Shown here piece after piece: positions 7,434-16,797 of a stretch of 64,000 bases of DNA (the stretch's first letter is position 1; each line of letters begins with the position of its first letter). This DNA comes from Ascidiaceihabitans sp029251465 (GTDB lineage: Bacteria > Pseudomonadota > Alphaproteobacteria > Rhodobacterales > Rhodobacteraceae): assembly GCF_042932805.1 (NCBI RefSeq), contig NZ_CP170633.1:1922001-1986000 (forward strand), read 5' to 3'. The position numbers and the translations under genes were made by a program. Under the pieces are notes generated by a model. That model made no database searches. It was not told the origin of the DNA and saw nothing but the letters and a program-made list of their open reading frames with translations.

Positions 7434-9143
7434 ATGCCCGTGCAAATCAGTCGCGCCGACTACGCCGCCATGTTTGGCCCCACCACCGGTGACAAGCTGC
7501 GCCTTGCGGACACCGACCTGATCGTTGAAGTCGAAAATGACCTGACTACCTACGGCGAAGAGGTCAAATTCGGCGGCGGAAAAGTCATTCGCGACGGCAT
7601 GGGCCAATCCCAAGCCACCCGCGCGGACGGGGCCGTGGATACCGTCATCACCAACGCGCTGATCATTGATCACAGCGGCATCTACAAAGCCGACGTTGGC
7701 CTGCGCGGCGGACGCATTCACAAGATCGGCAAGGCCGGCAACCCTGACACGCAACCGGGCGTCGACATCATCGTGGGTCCCGGCACCGAGGCGATTGCAG
7801 GCGAAGGCCGCATTCTGACCGCAGGCGGGTTTGATTCACACATCCATTTCATCTGTCCCCAGCAGATCGAGGACGCGCTGCATTCTGGTCTGACCACGAT
7901 GCTCGGCGGTGGCACTGGCCCCGCGCACGGCACGCTGGCCACCACCTGCACGCCCGGTCCGTGGCACTTGGAACGGATGTTGCAGGCGGCTGATGCGTTT
8001 CCGATGAACCTCGCGTTTGCAGGCAAAGGCAACGCCAGTCAGCCTGCCGCCTTGGTGGAAATGGTCAATGCCGGGGCTTGCGCGTTAAAATTGCACGAGG
8101 ATTGGGGCACGACCCCGGCCGCGATTGATTGCTGCCTGTCTGTGGCCGATGACATGGATGTTCAGGTGATGATCCACACCGATACGCTCAATGAATCGGG
8201 CTTTGTCGAGAACACAGTCAGCGCCATGAAAGGCCGCACGATCCATGCCTTTCACACCGAAGGTGCCGGCGGCGGCCATGCGCCCGATATCATCAAAATC
8301 TGCGGCGAAGAACACGTGCTGCCGTCCTCGACCAACCCGACGCGCCCCTACACGGTCAACACTCTCGAAGAGCATCTCGACATGCTTATGGTCTGTCACC
8401 ATCTGGATAAGTCCATCCCCGAGGACGTCGCATTTGCCGAAAGCCGTATCCGGCGCGAAACCATTGCCGCCGAAGATATTCTGCACGACATGGGCGCGTT
8501 TTCGATCATTGCGTCCGACAGTCAGGCGATGGGGCGTGTGGGCGAGGTGCTGATCCGCACCTGGCAAACTGCTGACAAGATGAAGAAACAGCGCGGACGC
8601 TTGCCCGAGGAAACCGGTGAAAACGACAACTACCGTGTGCGCCGCTACATTGCCAAATACACGATTAACCCCGCGATTGCCCACGGGATCAGCCACGAAA
8701 TCGGCAGCATCACCGAAGGCAAACGCGCTGATCTGGTGATGTGGGATCCCGCATTCTTTGGGGTCAAACCCGAGATGGTTCTGCTGTCCGGCACGATTGT
8801 TTCGGCGCAAATGGGCGATCCGAATGCGTCGATCCCGACGCCGCAACCGGTCTATTCGCGGCACATGTTCGGGGCCTTCGGGCGCTCTGTTGAACGCTCG
8901 GCTGTGACCTTTGTTTCGCAGGCCGCACATGCGGACGGGATTGGGTCCAAGCTGGGTTTGGCCAAAGACACGGTGGCCGTGCGCAAGACCCGTGACATCG
9001 GAAAATCGGACCTGATTTTGAACACTGCACTGCCCAAAATTGACGTGAATCCCGAAACATACGAGGTGCGCGCGGACGGTGAATTGCTCACCTGTGAACC
9101 GGCAACAGAGTTGCCCATGGCCCAAAGGTATTTCTTGTTCTGA
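7434..9143 (+). CDS. ureC: urease subunit alpha (catalytic)
   Basis: A 569-residue catalytic subunit of standard length. The nickel site is complete: His136 and His138 in DSHIHF, the carbamylated Lys219 in LKLHEDWG, His248 in IHTD, His274 in HAFHTEGAGGGH, and Asp362 in ASDSQAMGR. The mobile flap carries Cys321-His322 in MVCHHLDK. It should therefore be active once loaded with nickel by UreDEFG. The urea transporter operon converges on the same locus. Confidence 0.99.
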   Translation: MPVQISRADYAAMFGPTTGDKLRLADTDLIVEVENDLTTYGEEVKFGGGKVIRDGMGQSQATRADGAVDTVITNALIIDHSGIYKADVGLRGGRIHKIGKAGNPDTQPGVDIIVGPGTEAIAGEGRILTAGGFDSHIHFICPQQIEDALHSGLTTMLGGGTGPAHGTLATTCTPGPWHLERMLQAADAFPMNLAFAGKGNASQPAALVEMVNAGACALKLHEDWGTTPAAIDCCLSVADDMDVQVMIHTDTLNESGFVENTVSAMKGRTIHAFHTEGAGGGHAPDIIKICGEEHVLPSSTNPTRPYTVNTLEEHLDMLMVCHHLDKSIPEDVAFAESRIRRETIAAEDILHDMGAFSIIASDSQAMGRVGEVLIRTWQTADKMKKQRGRLPEETGENDNYRVRRYIAKYTINPAIAHGISHEIGSITEGKRADLVMWDPAFFGVKPEMVLLSGTIVSAQMGDPNASIPTPQPVYSRHMFGAFGRSVERSAVTFVSQAAHADGIGSKLGLAKDTVAVRKTRDIGKSDLILNTALPKIDVNPETYEVRADGELLTCEPATELPMAQRYFLF

Positions 9144-9631
9144 TGACTGATTACAAATGTTTTGAGGTCCGCCGCGCGGGCAGTTGGTCGGGCGCCTTTG
9201 ATCTGTGCGTGATGCGCTATGATGACCGGTTTTTGCGCCGCAAGGTTGTCACGACTGTGCACGATGAAACGGTGCTGATTGATCTGGAACACACCACGTC
9301 TTTGGATCACGGCGATGCGCTGGTGCTCGAGGACGGTCGTTTTATCGAGGTGATCGCAGCAGAGGAACCTTTGCTGGAAATCTCCGGCGCTGACCTTGTT
9401 AAACTGGCGTGGCACGTGGGCAATCGCCACACGCCCTGCCAGATCGAAACGCAGCGGTTGTTGATCCAGGCGGATCCGGTGATCGGGCATATGCTGGAAC
9501 ACCTCGGGGCCACGGTGAATGCGGTGTCAGAGCCGTTCACACCCGAGGGCGGGGCCTATGGTCACGGGCGCACCCACGCCCACGAACACGTCCACACCGC
9601 GCATGATCACGCCCACGGCCATGACCACTAG
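9143..9631 (+). CDS. ureE: urease accessory nickel metallochaperone UreE
   Basis: A 162-residue UreE with the peptide-binding N-terminal domain (about 1-75) and metal-binding domain containing LAWHVGNRHTPCQIE, whose central His is the interface nickel ligand. The C-terminus (about 140-162) is a histidine-rich tail with nine or more His (HGRTHAHEHVHTAHDHAHG), as in nickel-storing UreE proteins. The ATG overlaps the last base of the ureC stop (TGATG). UreE passes nickel to UreG. Confidence 0.95.
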   Translation: MTDYKCFEVRRAGSWSGAFDLCVMRYDDRFLRRKVVTTVHDETVLIDLEHTTSLDHGDALVLEDGRFIEVIAAEEPLLEISGADLVKLAWHVGNRHTPCQIETQRLLIQADPVIGHMLEHLGATVNAVSEPFTPEGGAYGHGRTHAHEHVHTAHDHAHGHDH

Positions 9632-10265
9632 CGCCGACACGCTCACTTTGGTGCAGCTGCTGTCCCCGTCCTTTCCGATCGGGGCCTTTGCCTATTCGCA
9701 TGGGTTAGAAAGCGCGATCGAAAGCGGGCTGATCACAACGGCGGACGATCTAGAGGATTGGCTTTGGTGTTTGTTGACGGCTGGTGGTGCCCGCGCTGAC
9801 GGCGTTTTGCTGAATGTTGCCTACTGCGCTGAGGGTCCGGATGTGTCCCGCCTTGATGCCCTTGCCCGCGCTTTTGCAGCGTCAAAAGAACGGTTGCAGG
9901 AAACCGACCTTCAGGGGGCGGCGTTTTGCGAAACGGTTGGTGCGGTCTGGCAGATCGCCCTGCCTCGGCTGACCTACCCGGTTGCTGTTGGCCGTGCTGC
10001 GCGCGCGTTGGGATTGGACCTGGAACTGACCAGCGCGATGTACCTACAGGCCTTTGTTGCCAATCTGTGCGGGGCCGCGATGCGCCTTGTGCCACTTGGG
10101 CAAACTGACGGGCAGCGCGTTCAGGCCGCGCTTAAACCGGTTGCGCTGACGGTCGCGTCTGGACTGGTGGGGGCGACGCGCGACGATCTGTATTCCAACA
10201 CGTTCATGTCAGACATCGCAGCGATGCGTCACGAAACCCAATATTCCCGCGTTTTTCGCACCTAA
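9621..10265 (+). CDS. ureF: urease accessory protein UreF
   Basis: A 214-residue UreF beginning MTTSADTLTLVQLL. The conserved LLSPSFPIGAFAYSHGLE lies at about residues 12-29, and the C-terminal AMRHETQYSRVFRT is the segment that contacts UreG. I place the start at 9621, inside the end of ureE (11-base overlap), because an in-frame upstream ORF only translates the ureE His-tail region in another frame. A second ATG at 9603 is possible. UreF bridges UreD and UreG in the activation complex. Confidence 0.94.
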   Translation: MTTSADTLTLVQLLSPSFPIGAFAYSHGLESAIESGLITTADDLEDWLWCLLTAGGARADGVLLNVAYCAEGPDVSRLDALARAFAASKERLQETDLQGAAFCETVGAVWQIALPRLTYPVAVGRAARALGLDLELTSAMYLQAFVANLCGAAMRLVPLGQTDGQRVQAALKPVALTVASGLVGATRDDLYSNTFMSDIAAMRHETQYSRVFRT

Positions 10266-10277
10266 AGGAGCCATTTC

Positions 10278-10901
10278 ATGTCAAAACACGGTCCACTGCG
10301 CATCGGTATCGGCGGCCCCGTTGGTGCAGGGAAAACAACACTGACAGCAGCACTTGCGCGTCTGTTGCATCCGCAGCTGTCCATCGGGGTCATCACCAAC
10401 GATATCTACACCCAAGAGGACGCAGAAGCGTTGATGCGGATGCAAATCCTACCCAAAGACCGGGTGATTGGCGTTGAAACCGGCGGCTGTCCGCACACGG
10501 CCATTCGCGAGGATGCCTCGATCAACCTCGCAGCTATTGCCCAGATGCGCGCCCGCCATCCAGAGGTCGAAATCGTACTGATCGAAAGCGGCGGCGACAA
10601 CCTGTCGGCCACCTTTAGCCCTGAACTGGCGGATTTGACGATCTACGTGATCGACGTTGCCGCCGGCGAAGAAATCCCGCGCAAAGGTGGCCCTGCGATC
10701 ACCAAATCCGACATTCTGGTGATCAACAAAACCGACCTTGCACCCTACGTCGGGGCCTCGTTGGAGGTTATGGATCGCGACGCCGCGCGCATGCGCTCGG
10801 CCAAGCCGTTTGTGTTCACCAGCTTGCGCCACGGGACCGGCGCGGATCAGGTTTTGGCGCTACTGTCTGAACTTGGCGGGTTTGTCAGCCCTGCGGATTA
10901 A
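10278..10901 (+). CDS. ureG: urease accessory GTPase UreG
   Basis: A 207-residue SIMIBI-class GTPase that drives nickel insertion into urease. Visible motifs are the P-loop GGPVGAGKTT (about 12-21), the metal-binding CPH in VETGGCPHTAIREDASIN, SGGDNLSATFSP, and the guanine-specificity NKTDLA. It has no His-rich N-terminus, consistent with UreE carrying the metal tail. An AAAGGAG site precedes the ATG. Its TAA stop shares bases with the stop of urtE on the other strand. Confidence 0.98.
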   Translation: MSKHGPLRIGIGGPVGAGKTTLTAALARLLHPQLSIGVITNDIYTQEDAEALMRMQILPKDRVIGVETGGCPHTAIREDASINLAAIAQMRARHPEVEIVLIESGGDNLSATFSPELADLTIYVIDVAAGEEIPRKGGPAITKSDILVINKTDLAPYVGASLEVMDRDAARMRSAKPFVFTSLRHGTGADQVLALLSELGGFVSPAD

Positions 10902-11593
10902 ACCAGCACCTGTTGATACAATTCATCACGCGACAGGGTTTCGGCGCGCTTGTTGAAAACGACTTCGCCGCGTTTAAGAACGGTAAATTCCGACCCCAGA
11001 TCATAGGCGAAATCAAAGAACTGTTCGACCAGCACAATTGCCATGTCGCCTTGGTCACACAGGGTACGGATCACGCGCCCTATTTGTTGAATAATGTTGG
11101 GCTGGATGCCTTCTGTCGGCTCGTCCAGCAGCAGCACTTTTGGCCGTGTGATCAGCGCGCGCGCAATCGCCAGCTGTTGTTGTTGCCCGCCTGACAGATC
11201 ACCACCGCGCCGTTCGATCATGTCGTTGAGCACGGGAAACAGATCAAAGATGTGATCGGGAATGGTGTGATCCGCCTTGGGTAAGCAGGCGAACCCGGTT
11301 TGCAGGTTTTCACGCACGCTCATCATCGGGAAAATTTCGCGCCCTTGAGGAACATAGGCAATGCCTGCGCGCGCGGCGGCAAACGGGGTTGGGTGCATCA
11401 GGTCCGCCCCGTCCAAAGCCATGGTGCCGCCAGCATACGGATGACGCCCGGCAATCGCCTTGAGCAGGCTGGTCTTGCCAACGCCATTGGTGCCCATGAT
11501 TGTGGTGACTTCGCCGACGGCAGCGTTCAAATTGACGCCATGCAAAATCTGGCTTTGGCCATATTTCAAGGTAAGATTTTCAACGTGCAACAT
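10898..11593 (-). CDS. urtE: urea ABC transporter ATP-binding protein UrtE
   Basis: A 231-residue LivF-type ATPase: Walker A GTNGVGKTS (about 34-42), Q-loop in YVPQGREIFP, signature LSGGQQQQLAIARAL and Walker B VLLLDEPTEG. The phrase EPTEGIQPNII is typical of UrtE rather than LivF. It is the last gene of urtABCDE and begins 2 bases after urtD. With UrtD it powers high-affinity urea import. The gene order and neighbouring urease operon make the urea assignment firm. Confidence 0.95.
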   Translation of the reverse strand: MLHVENLTLKYGQSQILHGVNLNAAVGEVTTIMGTNGVGKTSLLKAIAGRHPYAGGTMALDGADLMHPTPFAAARAGIAYVPQGREIFPMMSVRENLQTGFACLPKADHTIPDHIFDLFPVLNDMIERRGGDLSGGQQQQLAIARALITRPKVLLLDEPTEGIQPNIIQQIGRVIRTLCDQGDMAIVLVEQFFDFAYDLGSEFTVLKRGEVVFNKRAETLSRDELYQQVLV

Positions 11594-11595
11594 GT

Positions 11596-12336
11596 TTAGC
11601 GCCCCAGATAAACGTCAATGACGTCTTGGTTTTGGGTCACGTGATCCAGCGACCCTTCGGCCAGCATCGACCCTTGATGCAACACCGTGACCTTGCAATT
11701 CAGCCGGCGGATGAATTCCATGTCGTGTTCGACCACCACCACGGCGCGGGTTTTAGCGGCGCGCACCAGCAATTGCGTGGTGTGTTCGCGCTCTGACGGG
11801 GTCATGCCCGCGGCGGGTTCGTCGACCAGTAACAGGCGCGGATCCTGGGCCAACAACATGCCGATTTCCAGCCATTGTTTTTGCCCGTGGCTCAGCGCGC
11901 CTGACACCTGATCCAATGCGTCGCTCAGTCCGATTTCGTCGCTGATGGCACGCACGCGGTCTTCTTGATTATTGGCACGGCCCCTGAACAGAACATCCAG
12001 CGGGCCACGCAAATCCCTGACGGCCAGAACAATGTTTTCCCGCACAGTTTGTGCCTCGAAAACGGTCGGTTTCTGGAACTTGCGGCCAATCCCTTGCTGG
12101 GCAATCTGGCTTTCGTTCATACCGACCAAAGAGATCGAATTTTCACCCCAAATGACGCGGCCCTCGTCGGGTTTGGTTTTGCCGGTCACGATGTCCATGA
12201 ACGTGGTTTTGCCTGCGCCATTGGGGCCGATCACCGCGCGCAATTCTGGTTCCGCAATTTGGATCGACAGGTTGTTGATCGCTTTGAACCCGTCAAAACT
12301 GACGCTGACGCCTGACACTTCGAGCAAGGTATTCAT
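11596..12336 (-). CDS. urtD: urea ABC transporter ATP-binding protein UrtD
   Basis: A 246-residue LivG-type ATPase with Walker A GPNGAGKTT (about 37-45), IGRKFQKPTVFEAQTVREN characteristic of UrtD, signature LSHGQKQWLEIGMLL and Walker B LLLVDEPAAGM. The ATG overlaps the urtC stop codon in ATGA (12333-12336), so translation is coupled. It forms the heteromeric ATPase of the urea importer with UrtE. Confidence 0.95.
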   Translation of the reverse strand: MNTLLEVSGVSVSFDGFKAINNLSIQIAEPELRAVIGPNGAGKTTFMDIVTGKTKPDEGRVIWGENSISLVGMNESQIAQQGIGRKFQKPTVFEAQTVRENIVLAVRDLRGPLDVLFRGRANNQEDRVRAISDEIGLSDALDQVSGALSHGQKQWLEIGMLLAQDPRLLLVDEPAAGMTPSEREHTTQLLVRAAKTRAVVVVEHDMEFIRRLNCKVTVLHQGSMLAEGSLDHVTQNQDVIDVYLGR

Positions 12337-13508
12337 GTCTGATCCTTGTTTTTAGAGGGCAGCAGATCGAACAATCCGCCGATGCCTTTTGGCAGCAACA
12401 AAGTGACGGTCACAAAGCCGAGCCCAAGCAAGACCAGCCACCAGTCTGTCCATTTGATTTCGTAAAATCCAAGGTTGATGTCGGGCGCGCTGCCACCGGT
12501 GAACCACGACGACAACAGCGACACGACGGCCGCGCCGATCACCGCGCCGTACAGCCGCCCACGCCCGCCAATCGCGACCCAAACCGCCAGATAGATCGAC
12601 GCGATGGGCGCAATTTCGGCTGGGTTGATGATGCCTGCTTGGGGGTAGTACAGCACGCCTGCGATCCCTGCGACCATCGCCGTGAGGGTGAACACAAACA
12701 GTTTGTAGCTTTCGACGTGGTAGCCGAGAAACCGCACGCGGGCCTCATTGTCGCGCACCGCGCGGATCACCGATCCGAATTTGCCCGAGGTGACCCAAGC
12801 GAACAAAACATAGCCCGCGCCCAGCGCAATTGCAGAGGCCCAAAAGAACCACAGCGACAACGTGGCTTGGGGTGTTGATTGAAATCCGGGGATGTTTTGC
12901 AGCCCCGACAACCCGTTGTTGCCGCGCAGGCCAGTGTCGTTCTGAAAGAAATACAGCGCCAATGCCAAAGTCATCGCTTGGGTCAAGATCGACAGGTAAA
13001 CACCTGTGACGCGGCTGCGAAATGCCAACCACCCAAAGACCAAAGCCAACAGCCCCGGCACCACCACTGCCGCCAAAAGTTGTAGTGGCAAGGAGTGCGA
13101 GAACGCCCAGATCATCGGGAATTCGGAACTGCCGACAACGCCGAATATTTGCCCGCCCACCGCGCTGGTGATTTCATCCGGTGTTGGCGGGATCACGCTG
13201 GACGCCAGTGACGTTTCGACAAGGGCGCGCGTGCGTTCATACATCAGCCACATGCCGATGGCGTAACCGCCGATGCCGAAAAACGCGAAGTGCCCAAGGC
13301 TTAGGATGCCGCAATATCCCCACACCACGTCCATCGCGATTGCGACCAGACAAAGGCACAATGTTTTGCCCAGTGTTTTCAGAAAAGACGTTGAAACGAC
13401 GGTGGCCCCTGTGGCCTCGCTCAGCACTGTGACGGCCACGGTAAAGACGGCCAGCGACAACAAGAACCACAACACAGACGGGTTTCGGGCGATGAATGTG
13501 CGCTGCAT
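12333..13508 (-). CDS. urtC: urea ABC transporter permease UrtC
   Basis: A 391-residue LivM-type permease with about ten membrane helices. Typical segments are DVVWGYCGILSLGHFAFFG near helix 3, the EAA-like loop FGSVIRAVRDNEARVRFLGY, and AVWVAIGGRGRLYGAVIGA. The start at 13508 (MQRTFIARNPS) is chosen because the longer reading frame upstream runs into the end of urtB in another frame. The gene lies 2 bases after urtB's stop. Confidence 0.94.
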   Translation of the reverse strand: MQRTFIARNPSVLWFLLSLAVFTVAVTVLSEATGATVVSTSFLKTLGKTLCLCLVAIAMDVVWGYCGILSLGHFAFFGIGGYAIGMWLMYERTRALVETSLASSVIPPTPDEITSAVGGQIFGVVGSSEFPMIWAFSHSLPLQLLAAVVVPGLLALVFGWLAFRSRVTGVYLSILTQAMTLALALYFFQNDTGLRGNNGLSGLQNIPGFQSTPQATLSLWFFWASAIALGAGYVLFAWVTSGKFGSVIRAVRDNEARVRFLGYHVESYKLFVFTLTAMVAGIAGVLYYPQAGIINPAEIAPIASIYLAVWVAIGGRGRLYGAVIGAAVVSLLSSWFTGGSAPDINLGFYEIKWTDWWLVLLGLGFVTVTLLLPKGIGGLFDLLPSKNKDQT

Positions 13509-13510
13509 GG

Positions 13511-15436
13511 TCAGTCTCCTGCTGCGCGGCCTTTGAGGGCGACAATGCCCTTTGGCCGGAATTGAATGAACAGAATGACAAACAGAATAATGTAGGCCTG
13601 CGCCGCTAACGTGTTGGAAGGATTGAGCCATTCAATGCCTTTTTGCCCGAACCCGATCAGAACAGCGCCCGCAAGCGTGCCCCAGACATTCCCGACGCCG
13701 CCAACAACAACGGTCATAAAGCTTTGAACGATGTAATCGGACCCCATTTCCGAGGTCACCTTGGCGTACAACCCGATCGACACCCCCGCGATGCCGGCAA
13801 TGCCCGACCCCAACCCAAAGGTCAGCATGTTGATGCGGTCCGGATTGATCCCCATCGAGGCCGCCATGCCAGAGTTTTGCGTGACCGCCCGCACCTCAAG
13901 CCCGAGGCGCGTGCGTTTCAGAATGTACAGGATCAGCCCCAAAAAGATCAGCGCCAACACAAAGATCGCGATGCGGATGTAACTGATCTGGATCACGTCA
14001 TTCATCACCCACGCGCCGGCCAGCCATTCGGGCGAGGTCAAAGGTCGTGCTTGGGTTCCAAAGATGTTCTTGGCCAATTGTTGCAAGGCCACCGAAATGC
14101 CGAATGTCGCCAAAAGCGTCTCAAGGGGGCGATTGTACAGCCACCTGATCACCAACCTCTCCATCACGACGCCGGCCAAGAATGTAACGGCAAAGGCGAC
14201 GGGCAGCGCCACGATGATCGAGACGGTGTAATTCGGGATAATCTGTTGCACCACGTAACCGGTGTAGGCCCCCATCATGATGAATTCGCCGTGCGCCATG
14301 TTGATCACGCCCATGACCCCGAACGTGATCGCAAGACCGATGGCGGCCAGAAAAAAAATCGAGGCCAGCGACAGCGCATCAAGCGTCAGATCGATGGTTT
14401 GGGCCGTGGCCACCCGCGTTTCAACCGAGGCCAATGCCGTTTCAGCAGCGGTCGTGATGATCGGGTCATCTTCTTTATACAGCTCGAAAAACACATGATC
14501 GCTCAAGATTTCGGCGCGCTGATCTGCACTCAGCAACGCGGGGACCAGCCCCTGATCCACAAGGGCCGCGTAGGCTTTGATCCGCGCCGCAGGGTCTGAC
14601 AACTGCGCCAGCGGCAGGCCCCCAACGCGCCCCTCGACGATATGTGCGACGAGCGTTTGACGCATGTCGTTCGGGCTCACTAGGGGCGCGGCAAGGTTTG
14701 CGGCGACCAGTTCTAGATAGGCCGCATCAGGATTGGCATTCGGATCACGGATGCGCGCAATGTTTCCATCAGGCGTCGTTGTCGCAACACCAGTAGTGCG
14801 GCCAAGGATCTGGTTCAAAACCGCGCGCGCCTCGACCGAGGTGCCCCCTGCCAAACTGTCGATTGCAGATATCCGGTCTGCTGGTTCATCGGCAAATCGG
14901 GCGGTCAGGAAATTGGCCAATTGCGTTTTGCGGGCTTTCAGATCGGGATCAACCTCGCCCCCAATCGAGGCTGTAAGGGGGGCAAGTTGGCTGGCGTCAG
15001 GACGGCGCGCAATCGAGGCAACCGCGGTTTGGCGGCGGATCAGATCGGGATCAGACAGTTGAAATTGCACCAATGCCGTTGCGATCAAACGTCGAACGCC
15101 GCCATTTGGCTTTAGCTGCTTGAAACTGCTTTTGTCGCCTGTGCCGGTTTCGTCGGTTTCCAGATCGCTCCAGGTCAGTGTTTGCCCCGCTGCCGCCCCT
15201 TGAACAAACCGCCCGTCGCTGCGTTGCCAGATGTTCTTCTGCGCCCATTGCTCAAGAAAAACCGGGACTTCGGGTACCCCAGACGTCGCCAGACTGTTCA
15301 GAACCTCGCCCACAGATCCGCGCGACGGTTTGGCCAATTCGGCAGAATAGGTTTGAAGCAAAGGTTGGAGGTCTTGCGCCGGTGCAGCAACGACACTGCA
15401 CAGAAACAACACGCAAGCAGACATAAAGCGGCGCAT
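13511..15436 (-). CDS. urtB: urea ABC transporter permease UrtB with long periplasmic N-terminal domain
   Basis: A 641-residue UrtB. Residues 1-20 are a signal-like segment (MRRFMSACVLFLCSVVAAPA), about 21-345 form a soluble alpha-helical HEAT-like domain found in UrtB but not in LivH, and about 350-640 are the LivH-type permease with eight or so helices (ITFGVMGVINMAHGEFIMMG, then VVGGVGNVWGTLAGA). It follows urtA after a 71-base gap with a strong hairpin. It forms the membrane channel with UrtC. Confidence 0.94.
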   Translation of the reverse strand: MRRFMSACVLFLCSVVAAPAQDLQPLLQTYSAELAKPSRGSVGEVLNSLATSGVPEVPVFLEQWAQKNIWQRSDGRFVQGAAAGQTLTWSDLETDETGTGDKSSFKQLKPNGGVRRLIATALVQFQLSDPDLIRRQTAVASIARRPDASQLAPLTASIGGEVDPDLKARKTQLANFLTARFADEPADRISAIDSLAGGTSVEARAVLNQILGRTTGVATTTPDGNIARIRDPNANPDAAYLELVAANLAAPLVSPNDMRQTLVAHIVEGRVGGLPLAQLSDPAARIKAYAALVDQGLVPALLSADQRAEILSDHVFFELYKEDDPIITTAAETALASVETRVATAQTIDLTLDALSLASIFFLAAIGLAITFGVMGVINMAHGEFIMMGAYTGYVVQQIIPNYTVSIIVALPVAFAVTFLAGVVMERLVIRWLYNRPLETLLATFGISVALQQLAKNIFGTQARPLTSPEWLAGAWVMNDVIQISYIRIAIFVLALIFLGLILYILKRTRLGLEVRAVTQNSGMAASMGINPDRINMLTFGLGSGIAGIAGVSIGLYAKVTSEMGSDYIVQSFMTVVVGGVGNVWGTLAGAVLIGFGQKGIEWLNPSNTLAAQAYIILFVILFIQFRPKGIVALKGRAAGD

Positions 15437-15461
15437 ATTTATCTTTCAGGGATCAAAAAAT

Positions 15462-15500
15462 GACCGGCGCAGAGATCAAAAGATCGCCCCCGCGCCGGTC
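15462..15500 (-). terminator. hairpin between urtA and urtB (attenuator or mRNA stabiliser)
   Basis: Arms GACCGGCGC (15462-15470) and GCGCCGGTC (15492-15500) pair perfectly, with an inner GATC-AAAA-GATC stem. On the minus strand it begins 8 bases after the urtA stop codon. No long T run follows, so partial termination or 3'-end protection is more likely than a full stop. This would give more binding protein than permease. Confidence 0.7.
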
Positions 15501-15507
15501 GGTCAGG

Positions 15508-16797
15508 TTAGTAATTCGACGTCAATTGCACGCAGGTCGCGGTTTGGGTGTTGTACATACCGCAGCCCAGTTCCTTCCAATCCGATTTCAGAATGGAGGA
15601 CGCGGGCAGGAAATCAGTCCACGCGTCACCGGGCACTTCGCTGGTTTGGCTGACAATATCGAACTGGCCGTCTGCAGTGATTTCACCGATCAACACCGGC
15701 TTGGCCAAGTGGTGGTTTGGCAACATCACGGCTGTGCCGCCGGTCAGGTTCGGGAATTCTTGACCGTACATTGCTGCGCGCACCGCATCCACGTCAGTTG
15801 ATCCCGCATCCGTCGCCGCGTTCACCCACATGTTGAACCCGATGTAGTGGGCCTCCATCGGGTCGTTGGTGACGCGTTCGTCGCCTGCAAACGCTTTCCA
15901 CGCCGCAATGAAATCTGTGTTTGCGTCACTTTCGGCGGATTGGAAATAATTCCACGCGGCAAGGTGACCGACAAGGTTGGTTGTGTCCAAACCGGACAGT
16001 TCTTCTTCGCCAACCGAAAAGGCCACGACCGGAATATCATCTGCCGAAATGCCAGCTGCCGCCAGTTCTTTGTAAAAACCGATGTTGGCATCGCCGTTGA
16101 TGGTCGAAATCACGCCAACCTGTTTGCCGTCTTCGCCCAGCGCCACGACGTCTGCGACGATTGTGGCCCAGTCAGAGTGACCAAACGGCGTGTAGTTCAC
16201 AAAAATATCGTCGGCGGCAATGCCGTTGTCTTTCAGGTATTGTTCCAGAATGTTGTTGGTCGTGCGCGGATAGACGTAATCCGTTCCCAACAGCGCGAAT
16301 TTTTCGACGCCCAGTTCTTCGAGAAAATAATTCACGGCAGGAATTGCCTGCTGATTAGGCGCAGCCCCGGTGTAAAACACGTTTTTAGAGCTTTCTTCGC
16401 CTTCATATTGCACAGGATAGAAAAGCAAACCGTTCAATTCTTCGATGACCGGCAGCACCGATTTGCGCGACACGGATGTCCAGTTGCCAAAGATGACATC
16501 GACGTCATGGACGCTCAAAAGCTCGCGGGCTTTTTCTGCAAACAGCGGCCAGTCAGATGCCGGGTCCACCACGACAGCCTCGAGTTGACAGCCCAGAACA
16601 CCGCCGGCCGCATTTTGCTGCTCGATCAGCATCAGCATCGTGTCTTTCAGTGTCGTTTCAGAAATGGCCATGGTGCCCGACAGCGAATGCAAAACGCCAA
16701 CTTTAATGGGTGTTGCGCACTCAGCAAGTGCGGCACCGGCGGTGACAGACAGCGCCAGAGCGGACAGAGACGTGAGTAAAGTGTTACGAATGGTCAA
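15508..16797 (-). CDS. urtA: urea ABC transporter substrate-binding protein UrtA
   Basis: A 429-residue periplasmic binding protein. The signal peptide (TIRNTLLTSLSALALSVTAG) leads into the type I binding fold at PIKVGVLHSLSGTMAISE. Family marks include FYPVQYEGEESSKNVFYTGA and GTDYVYPRTTNN, both typical of UrtA/FmdD. No ATG exists before the signal peptide at a sensible distance; I choose the TTG at 16797, preceded by an AGGGGG stretch, because it opens the signal sequence exactly. It is the first gene of urtABCDE. Confidence 0.93.
   Translation of the reverse strand: MTIRNTLLTSLSALALSVTAGAALAECATPIKVGVLHSLSGTMAISETTLKDTMLMLIEQQNAAGGVLGCQLEAVVVDPASDWPLFAEKARELLSVHDVDVIFGNWTSVSRKSVLPVIEELNGLLFYPVQYEGEESSKNVFYTGAAPNQQAIPAVNYFLEELGVEKFALLGTDYVYPRTTNNILEQYLKDNGIAADDIFVNYTPFGHSDWATIVADVVALGEDGKQVGVISTINGDANIGFYKELAAAGISADDIPVVAFSVGEEELSGLDTTNLVGHLAAWNYFQSAESDANTDFIAAWKAFAGDERVTNDPMEAHYIGFNMWVNAATDAGSTDVDAVRAAMYGQEFPNLTGGTAVMLPNHHLAKPVLIGEITADGQFDIVSQTSEVPGDAWTDFLPASSILKSDWKELGCGMYNTQTATCVQLTSNY

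Noticed and set aside
8085..9125. A 346-codon minus-strand ORF.
   Set aside because: It is fully antisense to ureC, whose catalytic residues are all intact.
13643..14599. A 318-codon plus-strand ORF.
   Set aside because: It is antisense to urtB with a biased, repeat-like His/Arg/Gln-rich translation, the usual shadow of a GC-rich gene.
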